A DNA stretch of 64,000 nt from Kitasatospora sp. NBC_00374. Lineage in GTDB: Bacteria; Actinomycetota; Actinomycetes; Streptomycetales; Streptomycetaceae. The stretch is taken from positions 682,001-746,000 of the forward strand of contig NZ_CP107964.1 of NCBI RefSeq assembly GCF_041434935.1, read 5' to 3'. The notes below the pieces were generated by a model that saw only the letters and a list, made by a program, of their open reading frames with translations, was not told the origin of the DNA and ran no database searches. Of the stretch, positions 1 to 9,181 are shown piece by piece (within the stretch, counting starts at the first letter, position 1; each line of letters begins with the position of its first letter). Both the position numbers and the translations under genes were made by a program.

Positions 1-2
1 CG

Positions 3-365
3 AAACCCGATCGGCTGCTCGTCGACATCGCCGCAACGGTGGAGTCCGAGCACAGCAATCAGATGCCTCTCACCGTGGTCGTCCCCGGCGCCGTCATCAC
101 CGGCCGGCTGGCGCCGGAGAGCCTGTGGCGCGAACGCGTCGCCGAGGTCCTCCAAGCCTCCGATCACCTCAAACCGTTCTCCTCGCTGTTCGCCACCACG
201 GGCAGCGCCACCGACCGGGCCGAACCACCCACCCACCTGCACCTCCACCTCGCCAGGATCCTCCAGGGGAGCTACGCGCTGCCGCACACCGGCGGCATGT
301 ACCGCATCGCCATCGAGGACATCAGCAGCTGGACGGTCGGCGACCTCAGCTACTCCGACCAGTAA
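3..365 (+). CDS. Hypothetical protein, 5'-truncated by window edge
   Basis: The frame is already open at the first bases of the window, so the gene begins upstream and only about 120 C-terminal residues are visible. Internal GTG (39) and ATG (63) codons lack a convincing ribosome binding site, and coding-like sequence continues upstream of them, so neither is likely to be the true start. The visible part has an N-terminal hydrophobic beta-like stretch (PLTVVVPGAVITG) and a His-rich patch near the middle. I do not recognise the family and assign no function. Confidence 0.6.
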   Translation, partial: KPDRLLVDIAATVESEHSNQMPLTVVVPGAVITGRLAPESLWRERVAEVLQASDHLKPFSSLFATTGSATDRAEPPTHLHLHLARILQGSYALPHTGGMYRIAIEDISSWTVGDLSYSDQ

Positions 366-519
366 CCCCGCGGACCGACGCCGGCCCGGCACGCTCCCGC
401 CGATCGGGAGCGCGCCGGGCCGGCGCGCTCGACCGGCGCGCCGTCGTCCGGCCACCCGCGCCGGACGAGTACCTTCGTGCGGACACCGGGCCGGACTCCC
501 GATCGAGAAGGCGGATCCG

Positions 520-1668
520 ATGACCAACCTGCACGGCGCCCTGGAGCCGCACATCGGCAGCGGCCAGATCCCGGGCGCAGTGGCCCTGACCGCTCGCGGC
601 GACCATCTGGAGGTGACGGTCGCCGGCTCCGTCGATGCCGAAGGCACCGCGCCGATGACCCGGGAGTCGATCTTCCGGATCGCCTCGCTCACCAAGCCGA
701 TCGTCTCCGCGGCGGTGATGATGCTGGTCGAGGACGGCCGGATCGCCCTGGACGACCCGGTCGGGCGCTGGCTGCCGGAGCTGGGGTCCCCGGTCGTCGT
801 GCGCACCCCGGCGAGCCCGGTCGACGACGTCGTGCCGGCCGCCCGCCCGATCACCGTGGCCGATCTGCTCACCTTCCGCGCGGGGTACGGCTTCCCGGAC
901 GACTTCTCGCTGCCCGCGGTCGGCCTGCTGTTCGGCGAGCTGAAGCAGGGGCCGCCGCAGCCACAGCTCGTCCCCGCCCCGGACGACTGGATGGCCGCGC
1001 TGTCCCGCATCCCGCTGCTGCACCAGCCGGGCGAGTTCTGGCTGTACAACACCTGCTCCGACATCCAGGGCGTACTGATCTCCCGGGCGTCGGGCAGAGC
1101 GCTGCCCGAGTTCCTGGCCGAGCGGATCTTCGAACCACTCGGCATGGCCGACACCGGGTTCGAGGTCCCGGCCGGCAAGCTCGACCGGTTCACCTCCTGC
1201 TACCGCAACCGGCCCGTTCACGGGCTGGAACTGGTCGACGCCCCCGACGGACAGTGGAGCAGGCGGCCGGCCTTCCCGTCCGGCGCCGGGGGGCTGGTCT
1301 CGACCGTCGACGACTACCACCTCTTCGCCCGGTTGCTGCTCGGCGGCGGGAGCCTCGACGGCCGCCGGCTGCTGTCGCCTTCCTCCGTCCGGCAGATGAC
1401 CACCAATCACCTGACCGGCCCTCAACGTGAGGCCGGCCGACTCTTCCTGGAGGGCCAGGGCTGGGGGTTCGGCGGCTCGGTCGACGTCGCCGCGATCGCC
1501 CCCTGGAACGTGCCGGGGCGCTACGGCTGGATCGGCGGCACCGGAACGGCGGCCCACATCACCCCGTCCACCGGCGCGGTCGCCATCCTGCTCACCCAGA
1601 TGGAGCTGGCGGGGCCGACCCCGCCCACGGTGATGCGGGACTTCTGGAAGTACGCGGTCACCGTCTGA
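520..1668 (+). CDS. Serine hydrolase of the class C beta-lactamase / esterase family
   Basis: A 382-residue protein of the beta-lactamase-like serine hydrolase family. The active-site S-x-x-K motif is visible as S56-L-T-K59 (context RIASLTKP). A tyrosine motif, LYNT around residue 176, is the expected second catalytic element, and GGTGTAA near the C terminus resembles the third box. There is no signal peptide, so it probably acts in the cytoplasm. That favours an EstB-type esterase, D-aminopeptidase or transpeptidase-like hydrolase over a secreted beta-lactamase. The ATG start is preceded by AGAAGG at good spacing. The substrate cannot be inferred. It ends against a strong hairpin shared with the convergent nuclease gene. 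Confidence 0.9.
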   Translation: MTNLHGALEPHIGSGQIPGAVALTARGDHLEVTVAGSVDAEGTAPMTRESIFRIASLTKPIVSAAVMMLVEDGRIALDDPVGRWLPELGSPVVVRTPASPVDDVVPAARPITVADLLTFRAGYGFPDDFSLPAVGLLFGELKQGPPQPQLVPAPDDWMAALSRIPLLHQPGEFWLYNTCSDIQGVLISRASGRALPEFLAERIFEPLGMADTGFEVPAGKLDRFTSCYRNRPVHGLELVDAPDGQWSRRPAFPSGAGGLVSTVDDYHLFARLLLGGGSLDGRRLLSPSSVRQMTTNHLTGPQREAGRLFLEGQGWGFGGSVDVAAIAPWNVPGRYGWIGGTGTAAHITPSTGAVAILLTQMELAGPTPPTVMRDFWKYAVTV

Positions 1669-1676
1669 GGCCCCGG

Positions 1677-1709
1677 CGCCGCGCCGCCGGGCGGCCCGGC
1701 GGCGCGGCG
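1677..1709. terminator. Bidirectional hairpin terminator between convergent genes
   Basis: A perfect 15-bp GC stem (left arm 1677-1691, right arm 1695-1709) with a 3-nt loop lies between the stops of the convergent serine hydrolase and HNH nuclease genes. There is no U-tract, as is usual for streptomycete terminators. Confidence 0.75.
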
Positions 1710-1728
1710 GGACGGCGCGGCGGCCCGG

Positions 1729-2382
1729 TCAGCAGCCGTTGAGGACGCTGGTCAGGGCGTTCTTCTCGGCGGTGTCGACGCTCAGGCCGTAGTAGTACTT
1801 GACCTGCACCCAGGCGCGGACGTAGGTGCAGCGGTAGCTCACGACGGAGGGCAGCCAGGTCGCGGGATCCTGGTCGCCCTTGGCCTGGTTGACGTTGTCG
1901 GTGACGGCGATCAGCTGGGGGCGGGTGATGTCGTTGGCGAACTGCTCGCGCTTGGTGCTGGTCCAGCCGGACGCGCCGGAGTCCCAGGCCTCGGCCAGCG
2001 GCACCAGGTGGTCGATGTCCAGGTCGGCGGCGGCCGTCCAGGTGGCGCCGTCGTAGGGCGAGAACCAGGTGCCGGAGGTGGCCGCACAGGAGGAGTTGGT
2101 GACGACGTTGGAGCCGTCGCGCTTGAGGATCCACTCGCGGGTGTTGCAGGCCCCGGAGATGGTGATCCAGTGGTTGAAGAGGTCGCGGTTGTAGCCGGTG
2201 CGGTTCTCCACGGCGACGGTCAGCGAGGCGAGGTAGCTGCGGGCGGTGGCCGCCGACACGGGGGTGGGCAGCGCGGCCTGGGCGGTGCCGGAGGTGGCGG
2301 TCAGCAGGCCGGCGGCGAGGGCGCAGGTCGTGACGGCGGTGGCGAGGCGGCGGACGAGTCGGGGTATGGCGGATCGGGGCAT
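1729..2382 (-). CDS. Secreted HNH-type nuclease (DUF1524 / GmrSD C-terminal-like)
   Basis: A 217-residue exported protein. An arginine-rich N terminus and hydrophobic core are followed by a likely signal peptidase site after TAQA (about residue 36). The motif DIDHLVPLAEAWDSG at about residues 122-136 carries the D-x-D-H core of the DUF1524 HNH family, and a downstream N-x-x-K segment (NQAKGD) completes the metal-binding motif. By family knowledge it would be a metal-dependent extracellular endonuclease for scavenging nucleotides or degrading foreign DNA. It is monocistronic, convergent with the serine hydrolase. Small secreted streptomycete homologues of about this size are common. Confidence 0.9.
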   Translation of the reverse strand: MPRSAIPRLVRRLATAVTTCALAAGLLTATSGTAQAALPTPVSAATARSYLASLTVAVENRTGYNRDLFNHWITISGACNTREWILKRDGSNVVTNSSCAATSGTWFSPYDGATWTAAADLDIDHLVPLAEAWDSGASGWTSTKREQFANDITRPQLIAVTDNVNQAKGDQDPATWLPSVVSYRCTYVRAWVQVKYYYGLSVDTAEKNALTSVLNGC

Positions 2383-2737
2383 GGCAGGGCACTCCTGTGG
2401 CAGGGGGATGGTGGGGGTGGGGGTGCCGCACCAGAATCCCGCCCTGCGGTCTATGCGAGTAGACCCCAGGATGTGAATTGTTCATGACCATCGCGTATCG
2501 GAAGCCCGCATGCCGCCGCGAAAGCCACAGAAGGCGCCAAATTGCCCCTTTTCCAGTGGAGTTGGGTCGACCCGAGGCGCCGACCACCCGTCCGACCCGC
2601 CACCCCCGGGAGAAAGGTCTAGACATTCACAAGTGGTCCAGTCCACAATGGAGGGTGCACAAAGGGTCGAGCAACACCTGGCACCGGGCGCGCGTGGCAC
2701 AGGTACCGCCCTGCCCTCCGCTCGACGAGGAGCGACC
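2383..2737. other. Gene-free divergent promoter region
   Basis: A 355-bp region between the divergent nuclease and recombinase-fold genes. It is less GC-rich than its surroundings around 2470-2560 and contains two DasR-like inverted repeats at 2613-2648 (listed separately). I find no open frame with coding-like character. Confidence 0.6.
2613..2648 (+). promoter_or_regulatory. Two tandem DasR (dre)-like sites
   Basis: Site 1 is AAAGGTCTAGACATT at 2613-2627. Site 2 is AAGTGGTCCAGTCCACAA at 2631-2648. Site 2 differs from the dre consensus core (AGTGGTCTAGACCACT) at only three of 16 positions and resembles sites found before streptomycete chitinase genes. Both lie about 90-125 bp upstream of the recombinase-fold gene. 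DasR is the GntR-family repressor of GlcNAc and chitin metabolism. The match is by eye, and binding is an inference. Confidence 0.45.
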
Positions 2738-3205
2738 ATGACCGCCACCCACCGCCCCGCAGCCCCCGGCGCGACCGCCGCCTACCTGCGCTGCTACCCC
2801 TACGACGTCTGGCAGATGGCGGCGCACCTGCGGGCGCTGGAGGAACACGCCCGCCGGCTCGGCCTCCCGGCCCCCCACGTCTTCCTGGATAACGGCATCT
2901 CCTCGCGGCTCCCCCGGCCCCAGCTGCGCCGGCTGCTCGCCCGGGCGGCCGAGGGCCGGATCGCCACGGTGCTGGTGCCCGGCCACTGGGTGTTCTCCCT
3001 CGACAACCGGACCGCCGACTCCGTCACGGACTTCCTCCGGAGCTCGGGTGCGGACGTCGTCGAGCTCCCCGACCAGCAGCGGGGCAGCCGCCCGTCCCGC
3101 CCCCTCGCCCTGGCCGGGCCGGACGCGCCGTACGGCGGCTCCGACCCGGTGCGCCGGCCTCCGGTCGTCCTGGGTTCACCGGCCGTCCTGGGTTCACCCG
3201 CCTGA
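2738..3205 (+). CDS. Resolvase-fold protein lacking the catalytic serine (paralogue of 47793 gene)
   Basis: A 155-residue protein whose first 110 residues align by eye with the N-terminal catalytic fold of small serine recombinases. Y-L-R-C-Y-P stands where resolvases have Y-x-R-V-S, FLDNGISS matches the (Y/F)xDxxxSG strand, and AAEGRIATVLVPGHW matches the strand before the L-D-R-L-x-R motif. The catalytic serine is replaced by tyrosine and the two arginines of LDRLGR are gone, so strand exchange is not expected. No helix-turn-helix follows; the C-terminal 35 residues are Pro-rich and low complexity. ATG chosen because GAGGAG lies 6 bases upstream. Paralogous with the gene at 47793 (shared YLRCYP, DNG, LVPGxWVFSL). 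The role is unknown and may be regulatory or scaffolding. DasR-like sites lie upstream. Confidence 0.85.
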   Translation: MTATHRPAAPGATAAYLRCYPYDVWQMAAHLRALEEHARRLGLPAPHVFLDNGISSRLPRPQLRRLLARAAEGRIATVLVPGHWVFSLDNRTADSVTDFLRSSGADVVELPDQQRGSRPSRPLALAGPDAPYGGSDPVRRPPVVLGSPAVLGSPA

Positions 3206-3241
3206 GCTCCCGGTGGTGCTCCGTACGCCGCTGGGCGACGG

Positions 3242-4486
3242 TCAGGCGTGCCGGTCCTCAGGGCCTCGGAAGTCGACCACGTCCCGGCCGAGCGGCAGTT
3301 CGCCGTGGCGCGGCCCACGGCCGACCGGGCCGACGGGCACCGGGTTGCCCGCGTCGATCGAGGCGGTCAGCGCCTCGTCGAGCGGCGGGATCCGCCCGAC
3401 CACGCGGAACGCGTCGATGACGAAGGGCAGACCGTTCGCGTCGACCAGCGAGGGCCCGTCCATCACCTGGAAGTGCAGGTGGGGCCCGCTGGAGCTGCCC
3501 GAGTTGCCCAGGTTCCCGATCACCTGGCCTCGGCGCACCCGGTCCCCGGGCCGCACCCGCACGCTGCCCGGCACCAGATGGGCGAAGCCCGCGAAGCGGC
3601 CGTCGCCGAGGTCCAGAACCACGAAGTTGCCGTCGGCCTCCGCCGGGGTGACCGGTACCGGGTGGTTGGGGATCTGGTCCGGGAAGCGGTCCTCGGCCGC
3701 CGCGACCGTGCCGTCCGCGACCGCGATCACGGGCGCGCCGTAGCAGACCCAGTTCCGGTTCACGTCCGGGTCGCCGACGACCGGACGGTGCCGGGCGTCG
3801 CTCCCGCTCCAGTCGACGGCGAAGCGCCGGCCGAGCCGGAGCCGCCCGTTCACCGGCTGGATCGACCTGCGGTGCGCGCCGTCGCGGCAGTTCCCGGCCA
3901 CGATCCAGCCCGGGCCGGGCAGGGGCGGGCCGAGCTCGACCGGCGGGCGGGTGTCCACCGCCGCCTCGGCGCCCGAGTCGGTGACCGAGGTCGGCACCGG
4001 CAGGCCCGGCGGCACGGCGACGGTCAGGGTGTGGCTGATCCGGTCCGGAATCCCCTCCCGGTCCCGGAAGGTGATGTCGAACCAGATCACACCGACCGCG
4101 GAGCCCGGGATCGTCGTCGTCGGTGCGGCCGCGACGGCCATCAGCGACATCGACTCCGTCAGGCGAGCACCGTCGAGCTCCTCGAGCGTCCGCCCGCGGT
4201 CCACGTCCTGGACGCTGACCGAGGTGACGGTGACGGGCAGGCCGATGCCGTTGGTCAGCTGGAGCTCGTGGACGAGGTGCAAGCATCCGTCGGTGCCCTT
4301 GAACCAGCTCGGCGGCGACATCACCGACATCACCACCGGTGTGTGGCGGTCCGCGGCGGCCCGGTCGGCCGGGGCCGGTGCGGAAGCGTCCGCGGCACCC
4401 GCCCCCAGGAGCCCCAGAGCCGCGATCGCGATCGTCACCATCGCCGTGACCGGCCTTCCCGAACGACTCGCATCCCTCGTCCTCAC
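3242..4486 (-). CDS. Secreted M23-family metallopeptidase-like protein
   Basis: A 414-residue exported protein. The C-terminal third carries a lysostaphin-type M23 fold: a beta-strand leading to GDGRFAGFAHL, then GDRVRRGQVIGNLGNSG and the zinc-binding/catalytic box GPHLHF. The usual first zinc ligand segment (H-x3-D) is not obvious; only AVDW is seen in the region, and the segment NWVCYGAPV replaces the typical HxGxD. Activity is therefore uncertain. Residues before this form a beta-rich domain of unknown role. The GTG at 4486 is chosen over an upstream ATG (4645) because GAGGGCGACAC precedes it and a normal signal peptide follows directly (hydrophobic core VTIAIAALGLLGAGAADA). It probably acts on peptidoglycan outside the membrane. 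Confidence 0.85.
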   Translation of the reverse strand: MRTRDASRSGRPVTAMVTIAIAALGLLGAGAADASAPAPADRAAADRHTPVVMSVMSPPSWFKGTDGCLHLVHELQLTNGIGLPVTVTSVSVQDVDRGRTLEELDGARLTESMSLMAVAAAPTTTIPGSAVGVIWFDITFRDREGIPDRISHTLTVAVPPGLPVPTSVTDSGAEAAVDTRPPVELGPPLPGPGWIVAGNCRDGAHRRSIQPVNGRLRLGRRFAVDWSGSDARHRPVVGDPDVNRNWVCYGAPVIAVADGTVAAAEDRFPDQIPNHPVPVTPAEADGNFVVLDLGDGRFAGFAHLVPGSVRVRPGDRVRRGQVIGNLGNSGSSSGPHLHFQVMDGPSLVDANGLPFVIDAFRVVGRIPPLDEALTASIDAGNPVPVGPVGRGPRHGELPLGRDVVDFRGPEDRHA

Positions 4487-4687
4487 GTGTCGCCCTCGTG
4501 GCCCGCCACCGTCGCGCTTGCCCGCCACCCTCGCGCGCCGGCCCCTCGCGCGGTCGGCGATTGGCAGACTAGGGACAAGCGGTGCGGCCGGGAGCGGGAA
4601 GCGGGGCGGACGCAGGAGAGTTCGCCCATTCGGCGCCTGGCCCACGTGCCACGGTGTGGCGCAGGTGCGGTGCGATGTGGCGCGGTG

Positions 4688-5311
4688 TCAGTTCTCGACC
4701 AGGACGCGGGCGAGGCCGGCCAGGGCCCGGTCGGCGCCGGCAGGATCGAAGGCCGCGGGGTCGAAGTCGTCCGCCGCGTCCAGGCCGAGCCACTCCAACT
4801 GCTCGTCGTGCTCGTCGTGAGCGGGGTCGGCCAGCACCTCGACGAGGTACCGGTAGGCCTCGATACCGCCGCAGTCCTCGGGCGGGCAGGCCCGGGCGCC
4901 GTCGACGCACCGGGGGTAGGCGACACCCGGCTCGGCGTCGCCGACCGCCTCGACCAGGACGTCGTGGTGCCAGTCGGCACCGAAGTCGTACGTGTAGCGG
5001 ATCCGGGCGCCGGCGTGGTCGGCGACCTGGCCGAGCCGCCGCGAGGCCGCGTCGTGGATCTCCAGCTCCCGGTCGGCGGCGCCGTAGCGGCCGAGCGGGG
5101 TGTCGAAGACCCACAGGTGGTGGTCCTCCCAGCCGACCGCCGCCTGGACGACATCGTGCAGCTCGCGCAGCGTGCTGCCCGAGGGGACCTCCAGGCGGCG
5201 CCAGATCGGCGGCTCGGAGCCGGTCAGCGTGACCGTGATCGTGTGGACCGTCTGTGCTGCGGCCGCACGAGGGCCCGGCGTCGCGCCGCGGGTGTTCGCC
5301 ATGGCGGCCAT
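4688..5311 (-). CDS. Plasmid pRiA4b ORF-3-like family protein
   Basis: A 207-residue protein of the pRiA4b ORF-3-like family (PF07929). The hallmark N-terminal pattern is present: VTLTGSEPPIWRRLEV, then LRELHDVVQAAVGW, HLWVF, and further on YTYDFGADWHHDV and YPRCVDGARACPPEDCGG. The Cys residues in the last segment are conserved in the family. The molecular function is not established; these proteins are often found near mobile elements but are also core genes in streptomycetes. ATG at 5311 is used; a second ATG at 5302 is equally possible. It is an isolated gene, convergent with none and followed by the M23 gene on the same strand. Confidence 0.85.
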   Translation of the reverse strand: MAAMANTRGATPGPRAAAAQTVHTITVTLTGSEPPIWRRLEVPSGSTLRELHDVVQAAVGWEDHHLWVFDTPLGRYGAADRELEIHDAASRRLGQVADHAGARIRYTYDFGADWHHDVLVEAVGDAEPGVAYPRCVDGARACPPEDCGGIEAYRYLVEVLADPAHDEHDEQLEWLGLDAADDFDPAAFDPAGADRALAGLARVLVEN

Positions 5312-5934
5312 CCTGCCACCGAGTTCGGGCCCGCGCGGAACGGCGGCGCGGGACTCGCGCACGCGGGTACCCACCGTTCGGGCGGCGGAGCGATGCCCGG
5401 GAGGAGTCGTCCGGGGGCGCCCCCGGCCGGTCCGGGGAGTCAGCTGGCGACCGGGAACTCCTCGTCCGGCCACTACACGAAGGTCGGGCCGGCGGGCGTC
5501 GCGCCCGGGCCGGGCAGCAGCCCGCCGGGGCGGGCGGCCCGAGGCCGGGTTCAGGTAATGGAGCTTCGCCCGACCCGGCCGAGCCGGTCCACCCGTGCCC
5601 GTCCCCGCCGGAGCGCGCCGAAGGCGGCGGCCTTCGGGACAGCCGACTGCCGGGCCGTCGACCGGCGGGACACCCGGGACCAGCGCACAGCGCCCACCGG
5701 GTGTCCGTCCGTGCTGCCCGGGCTGCCGGCCCGGCGGGCGGACGCCCACGGCTCCATCGCGCCGAGACGACGGACTCCCTGTCCGAATCATTGACAGGGA
5801 TTCGTCACCAGAGTTCACTTCCTGAAGAAAGGTCTGGACCGGCGTCAGATCCCGCTCTGGCCGGTCGGACCGTCAACCCGCCGTTGCCACCTGCTGGTTG
5901 GCGCATCCATCTGCACGGATCGAGGCGATCACCC
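5312..5934. other. Long gene-free region upstream of GH16 gene
   Basis: About 620 bp without a supported gene. Open frames here lack a plausible start or recognisable product. The last 150 bp carry a promoter-like TTGACA and a DasR-like inverted repeat (5791-5842). The rest is GC-rich DNA in which I see no further signal. Confidence 0.5.
5791..5842 (+). promoter_or_regulatory. Candidate promoter with DasR-like operator for GH16-lectin gene
   Basis: A perfect -35-type TTGACA at 5791-5796 is followed after 17 bp by a weak TTCACT (5814-5819). Just downstream lies the imperfect inverted repeat AAAGGTCTGGACCGG (5828-5842), similar to DasR/chitinase-promoter repeats and to site 1 at 2613. Its position over the expected start site suits a repressor. 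The leader to the ATG is about 100 nt. By-eye prediction. Confidence 0.4.
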
Positions 5935-7230
5935 ATGCTCTCAGCGACACGTCGACGACCGATCTGGGCCACAGTTCTTGTGGTCGCCGGCCTGGTCACC
6001 GCACTCAGCTCGGCACCGCACCCGGTGGCTGCGGCCTCGGCGGCCGGACCGGCCGCACAGGCCCCGCAGGCCCCGCAGGCCCAACCGGCCGCCCAGGCCG
6101 TCAACTTCGAGGACAACTTCGACGGCGCCGCCGGATCCGCCGTCGACGGCGGCCGGTGGCAGGTGGAGACCGGCGACAACGTCAACAACCACGAGCGGCA
6201 GTACTACACGGCGGGCAACGCCAACGCCGCCCTGGACGGCCAGGGCCACCTGGTGATCACCGCCCGACGCGAGAACCCCGCCAACTACCAGTGCTGGTAC
6301 GGCACCTGTCAGTACACGTCGGCCCGGCTGAACACCTCGGGCCGGTTCGCCCAGGCGTACGGCCATGTCGAGACCCGGATGAAGATCCCGCGCGGCCACG
6401 GCATGTGGCCGGCCTTCTGGATGCTCGGCAACGACATCGGCCAGGTCGGGTGGCCGAACAGCGGCGAGATCGACGTGATGGAGAACGTCGGCTTCGAACC
6501 CGGCACGGTGCACGGCACCATCCACGGCCCCGGCTACTCCGGGAGCGGTGGAATCGGCGCGGGGTACACCCTGCCCGGCGGGCAGGCGTTCGCCGACAAC
6601 TTCCACACCTTCGCGGTCGACTGGGCACCGGACTCCCTCACCTGGTCCGTGGACGGCACGGTCTACCAGCGCCGCACCCCCGCCGACCTCGGCGGCCGGA
6701 GCTGGGCGTTCAACAAGCCGTTCTTCCTCATCCTCAACCTCGCGGTGGGCGGCTACTGGCCGGGCGACCCCGACGGTTCCACCGCCTTCCCGCAGCAGCT
6801 GGTCGTGGACTACGTCCGGGTCACCACCTCCACCGGCGGCGGCAACACCGGCGCCCTCACCGGTCTCGCCGGCAAGTGCCTGGACGTGGCCGCGGCCGGC
6901 ACCGCCAACGGAACCCAGGTGCAGCTCTACGGCTGCAACGGGACCCCCGCGCAGCACTGGACGGTGGGCGGCGACGGGACGATCCGAGCACTCGGCAAGT
7001 GCCTCGACGCCTCCGGCAGCGGCACCGCGGACGGGACCCGGGTCCAGCTGTGGGACTGCAACGGCACCGGCGCCCAGCGCTGGTCGTACAACGCGGGCAC
7101 GCACGACGTGGTCAACCCGAACGCCAACAAGTGCCTGGACGTCACCGGCAACAACGCGGCCGACGGCACCCCGGTCCAGCTCTGGACCTGCACGGGCGGC
7201 GGCAACCAGAAGTGGGCGCTCAACGCCTGA
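5935..7230 (+). CDS. Secreted GH16 endo-beta-glucanase with C-terminal ricin-type lectin (CBM13)
   Basis: A 431-residue exported enzyme. After a long signal region and an Ala/Gln/Pro-rich linker (to about residue 53) comes a GH16 domain with the catalytic E-x-D-x-x-E box as E178-I-D-V-M-E183 (GEIDVMENVG), where E178 is the nucleophile and E183 the acid/base by family analogy. Residues 302-431 form a ricin B-type beta-trefoil with three KCLD...Q-x-W repeats. The likely reaction is internal cleavage of beta-1,3- or mixed beta-glucan (laminarin, fungal wall). ATG at 5935 is chosen because GAGG lies 9 bases upstream and the signal peptide starts there. A 14-bp hairpin follows. It belongs with the lectin, GH16 and GH64 genes downstream. 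Confidence 0.93.
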   Translation: MLSATRRRPIWATVLVVAGLVTALSSAPHPVAAASAAGPAAQAPQAPQAQPAAQAVNFEDNFDGAAGSAVDGGRWQVETGDNVNNHERQYYTAGNANAALDGQGHLVITARRENPANYQCWYGTCQYTSARLNTSGRFAQAYGHVETRMKIPRGHGMWPAFWMLGNDIGQVGWPNSGEIDVMENVGFEPGTVHGTIHGPGYSGSGGIGAGYTLPGGQAFADNFHTFAVDWAPDSLTWSVDGTVYQRRTPADLGGRSWAFNKPFFLILNLAVGGYWPGDPDGSTAFPQQLVVDYVRVTTSTGGGNTGALTGLAGKCLDVAAAGTANGTQVQLYGCNGTPAQHWTVGGDGTIRALGKCLDASGSGTADGTRVQLWDCNGTGAQRWSYNAGTHDVVNPNANKCLDVTGNNAADGTPVQLWTCTGGGNQKWALNA

Positions 7231-7269
7231 CGCCCCGGCCCCAGGCCCCGGGCCCCTGCCCCGGCCACC

Positions 7270-7304
7270 GTGCTCGCCACCCCCGCACCCGGGGTGGCGA
7301 GCAC
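7270..7304 (+). terminator. Hairpin terminator after GH16-lectin gene
   Basis: A perfect 14-bp stem (7270-7283 with 7291-7304) and 7-nt loop, 40 bp after the GH16 stop and just before the acetyltransferase start. Confidence 0.75.
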
Positions 7305-7321
7305 CGCCGTACGCTGATCCG

Positions 7322-8132
7322 ATGCCACTGCTCAGCCTCCACGACCGATCCGCGCTCGCCGCGAGGTTCCGCCGCGACCCGGCACTCCACCTCTTCGAGC
7401 TCGGCGACCTCGACGACCTCCTGTGGCCGCACACCAGCTGGTACACGCTGACGGAGGACGGTCCGGCCGCACTGCTGTACGGCGTCGGGGACATCCCGAC
7501 CCTGCTCGCGTTCGCCCGCACCGACCGGGCGGCCGAGCTGGAGGACCTGCTGCACGCCCTGCTGCCGATGCTTCCCCGGCGCTTCTTCGGGCACCTGAGC
7601 TGCGGCGCGGAGAAGATCCTCGACCCGTTCTACTCGGCGGACCACCACGCGGTCCTGCTCAGGATGGCGCTCACCGACCCCGGCCGCACGGACGCCCACC
7701 CGGACGGCGAGTGGGCGCCCGCACCACTGCAGTACAGCGATCTTCCCGAGCTCACCGCCCTCTTCGCGGAGAGCTACCCGGGGAACTGGTTCGACGAGCG
7801 GATGCTGGCCACCGGCCAGTACGTCGGCGCGCGGCACGACGGCCGGCTGATCGCCGTCGCCGGCGTCCACGTCCACTCCCCCGCCCAGCGGGTCGCGGCG
7901 ATCGGCAACGTCACCACGCACCCCGCCCTGCGAGGCCGAGGTGCCGCCGCCGCCTGCGTCGCCGCGCTCTGCCGCCAGCTGGCGCGCACCGTCGACCTCA
8001 TCGGGCTCAACGTGCGGGCCGACAACACCACGGCGGTCGAGCTCTACCGGCGCCTCGGCTTCACCGTCGTCGCGGAGTTCGGCGAGTCCCCGCTGAGCGC
8101 CTTCTGGCGGTATGCCGATGCCCCGCCGCCCG

Positions 8133-8149
<17 letters not shown>
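7322..8149 (+). CDS. GNAT-family N-acetyltransferase
   Basis: A 275-residue protein with a C-terminal GNAT domain: VAGVHVHSPAQRVAAIGNVTTHPALRGRGAAAACVAAL supplies strands 4-5 and the acetyl-CoA pyrophosphate loop (R-G-R-G-A), followed by NVRADNTTAVELYRRLGF. The N-terminal half resembles the second, degenerate domain of two-domain GNATs. Substrate unknown. The ATG follows directly on a terminator hairpin, so this is its own transcription unit. The last five codons and the stop (8133-8149) lie inside the 804-bp direct repeat, so the native C terminus was probably altered when that block arrived here. Confidence 0.88.

Positions 8150-9181
<1,032 letters not shown>

Noticed and set aside
3248..5794. 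Very long plus-strand open frame opposite the M23 and pRiA4b-like genes
   Set aside because: An Arg/Pro/Gly-rich shadow of real genes on the other strand, a common effect of high GC content.
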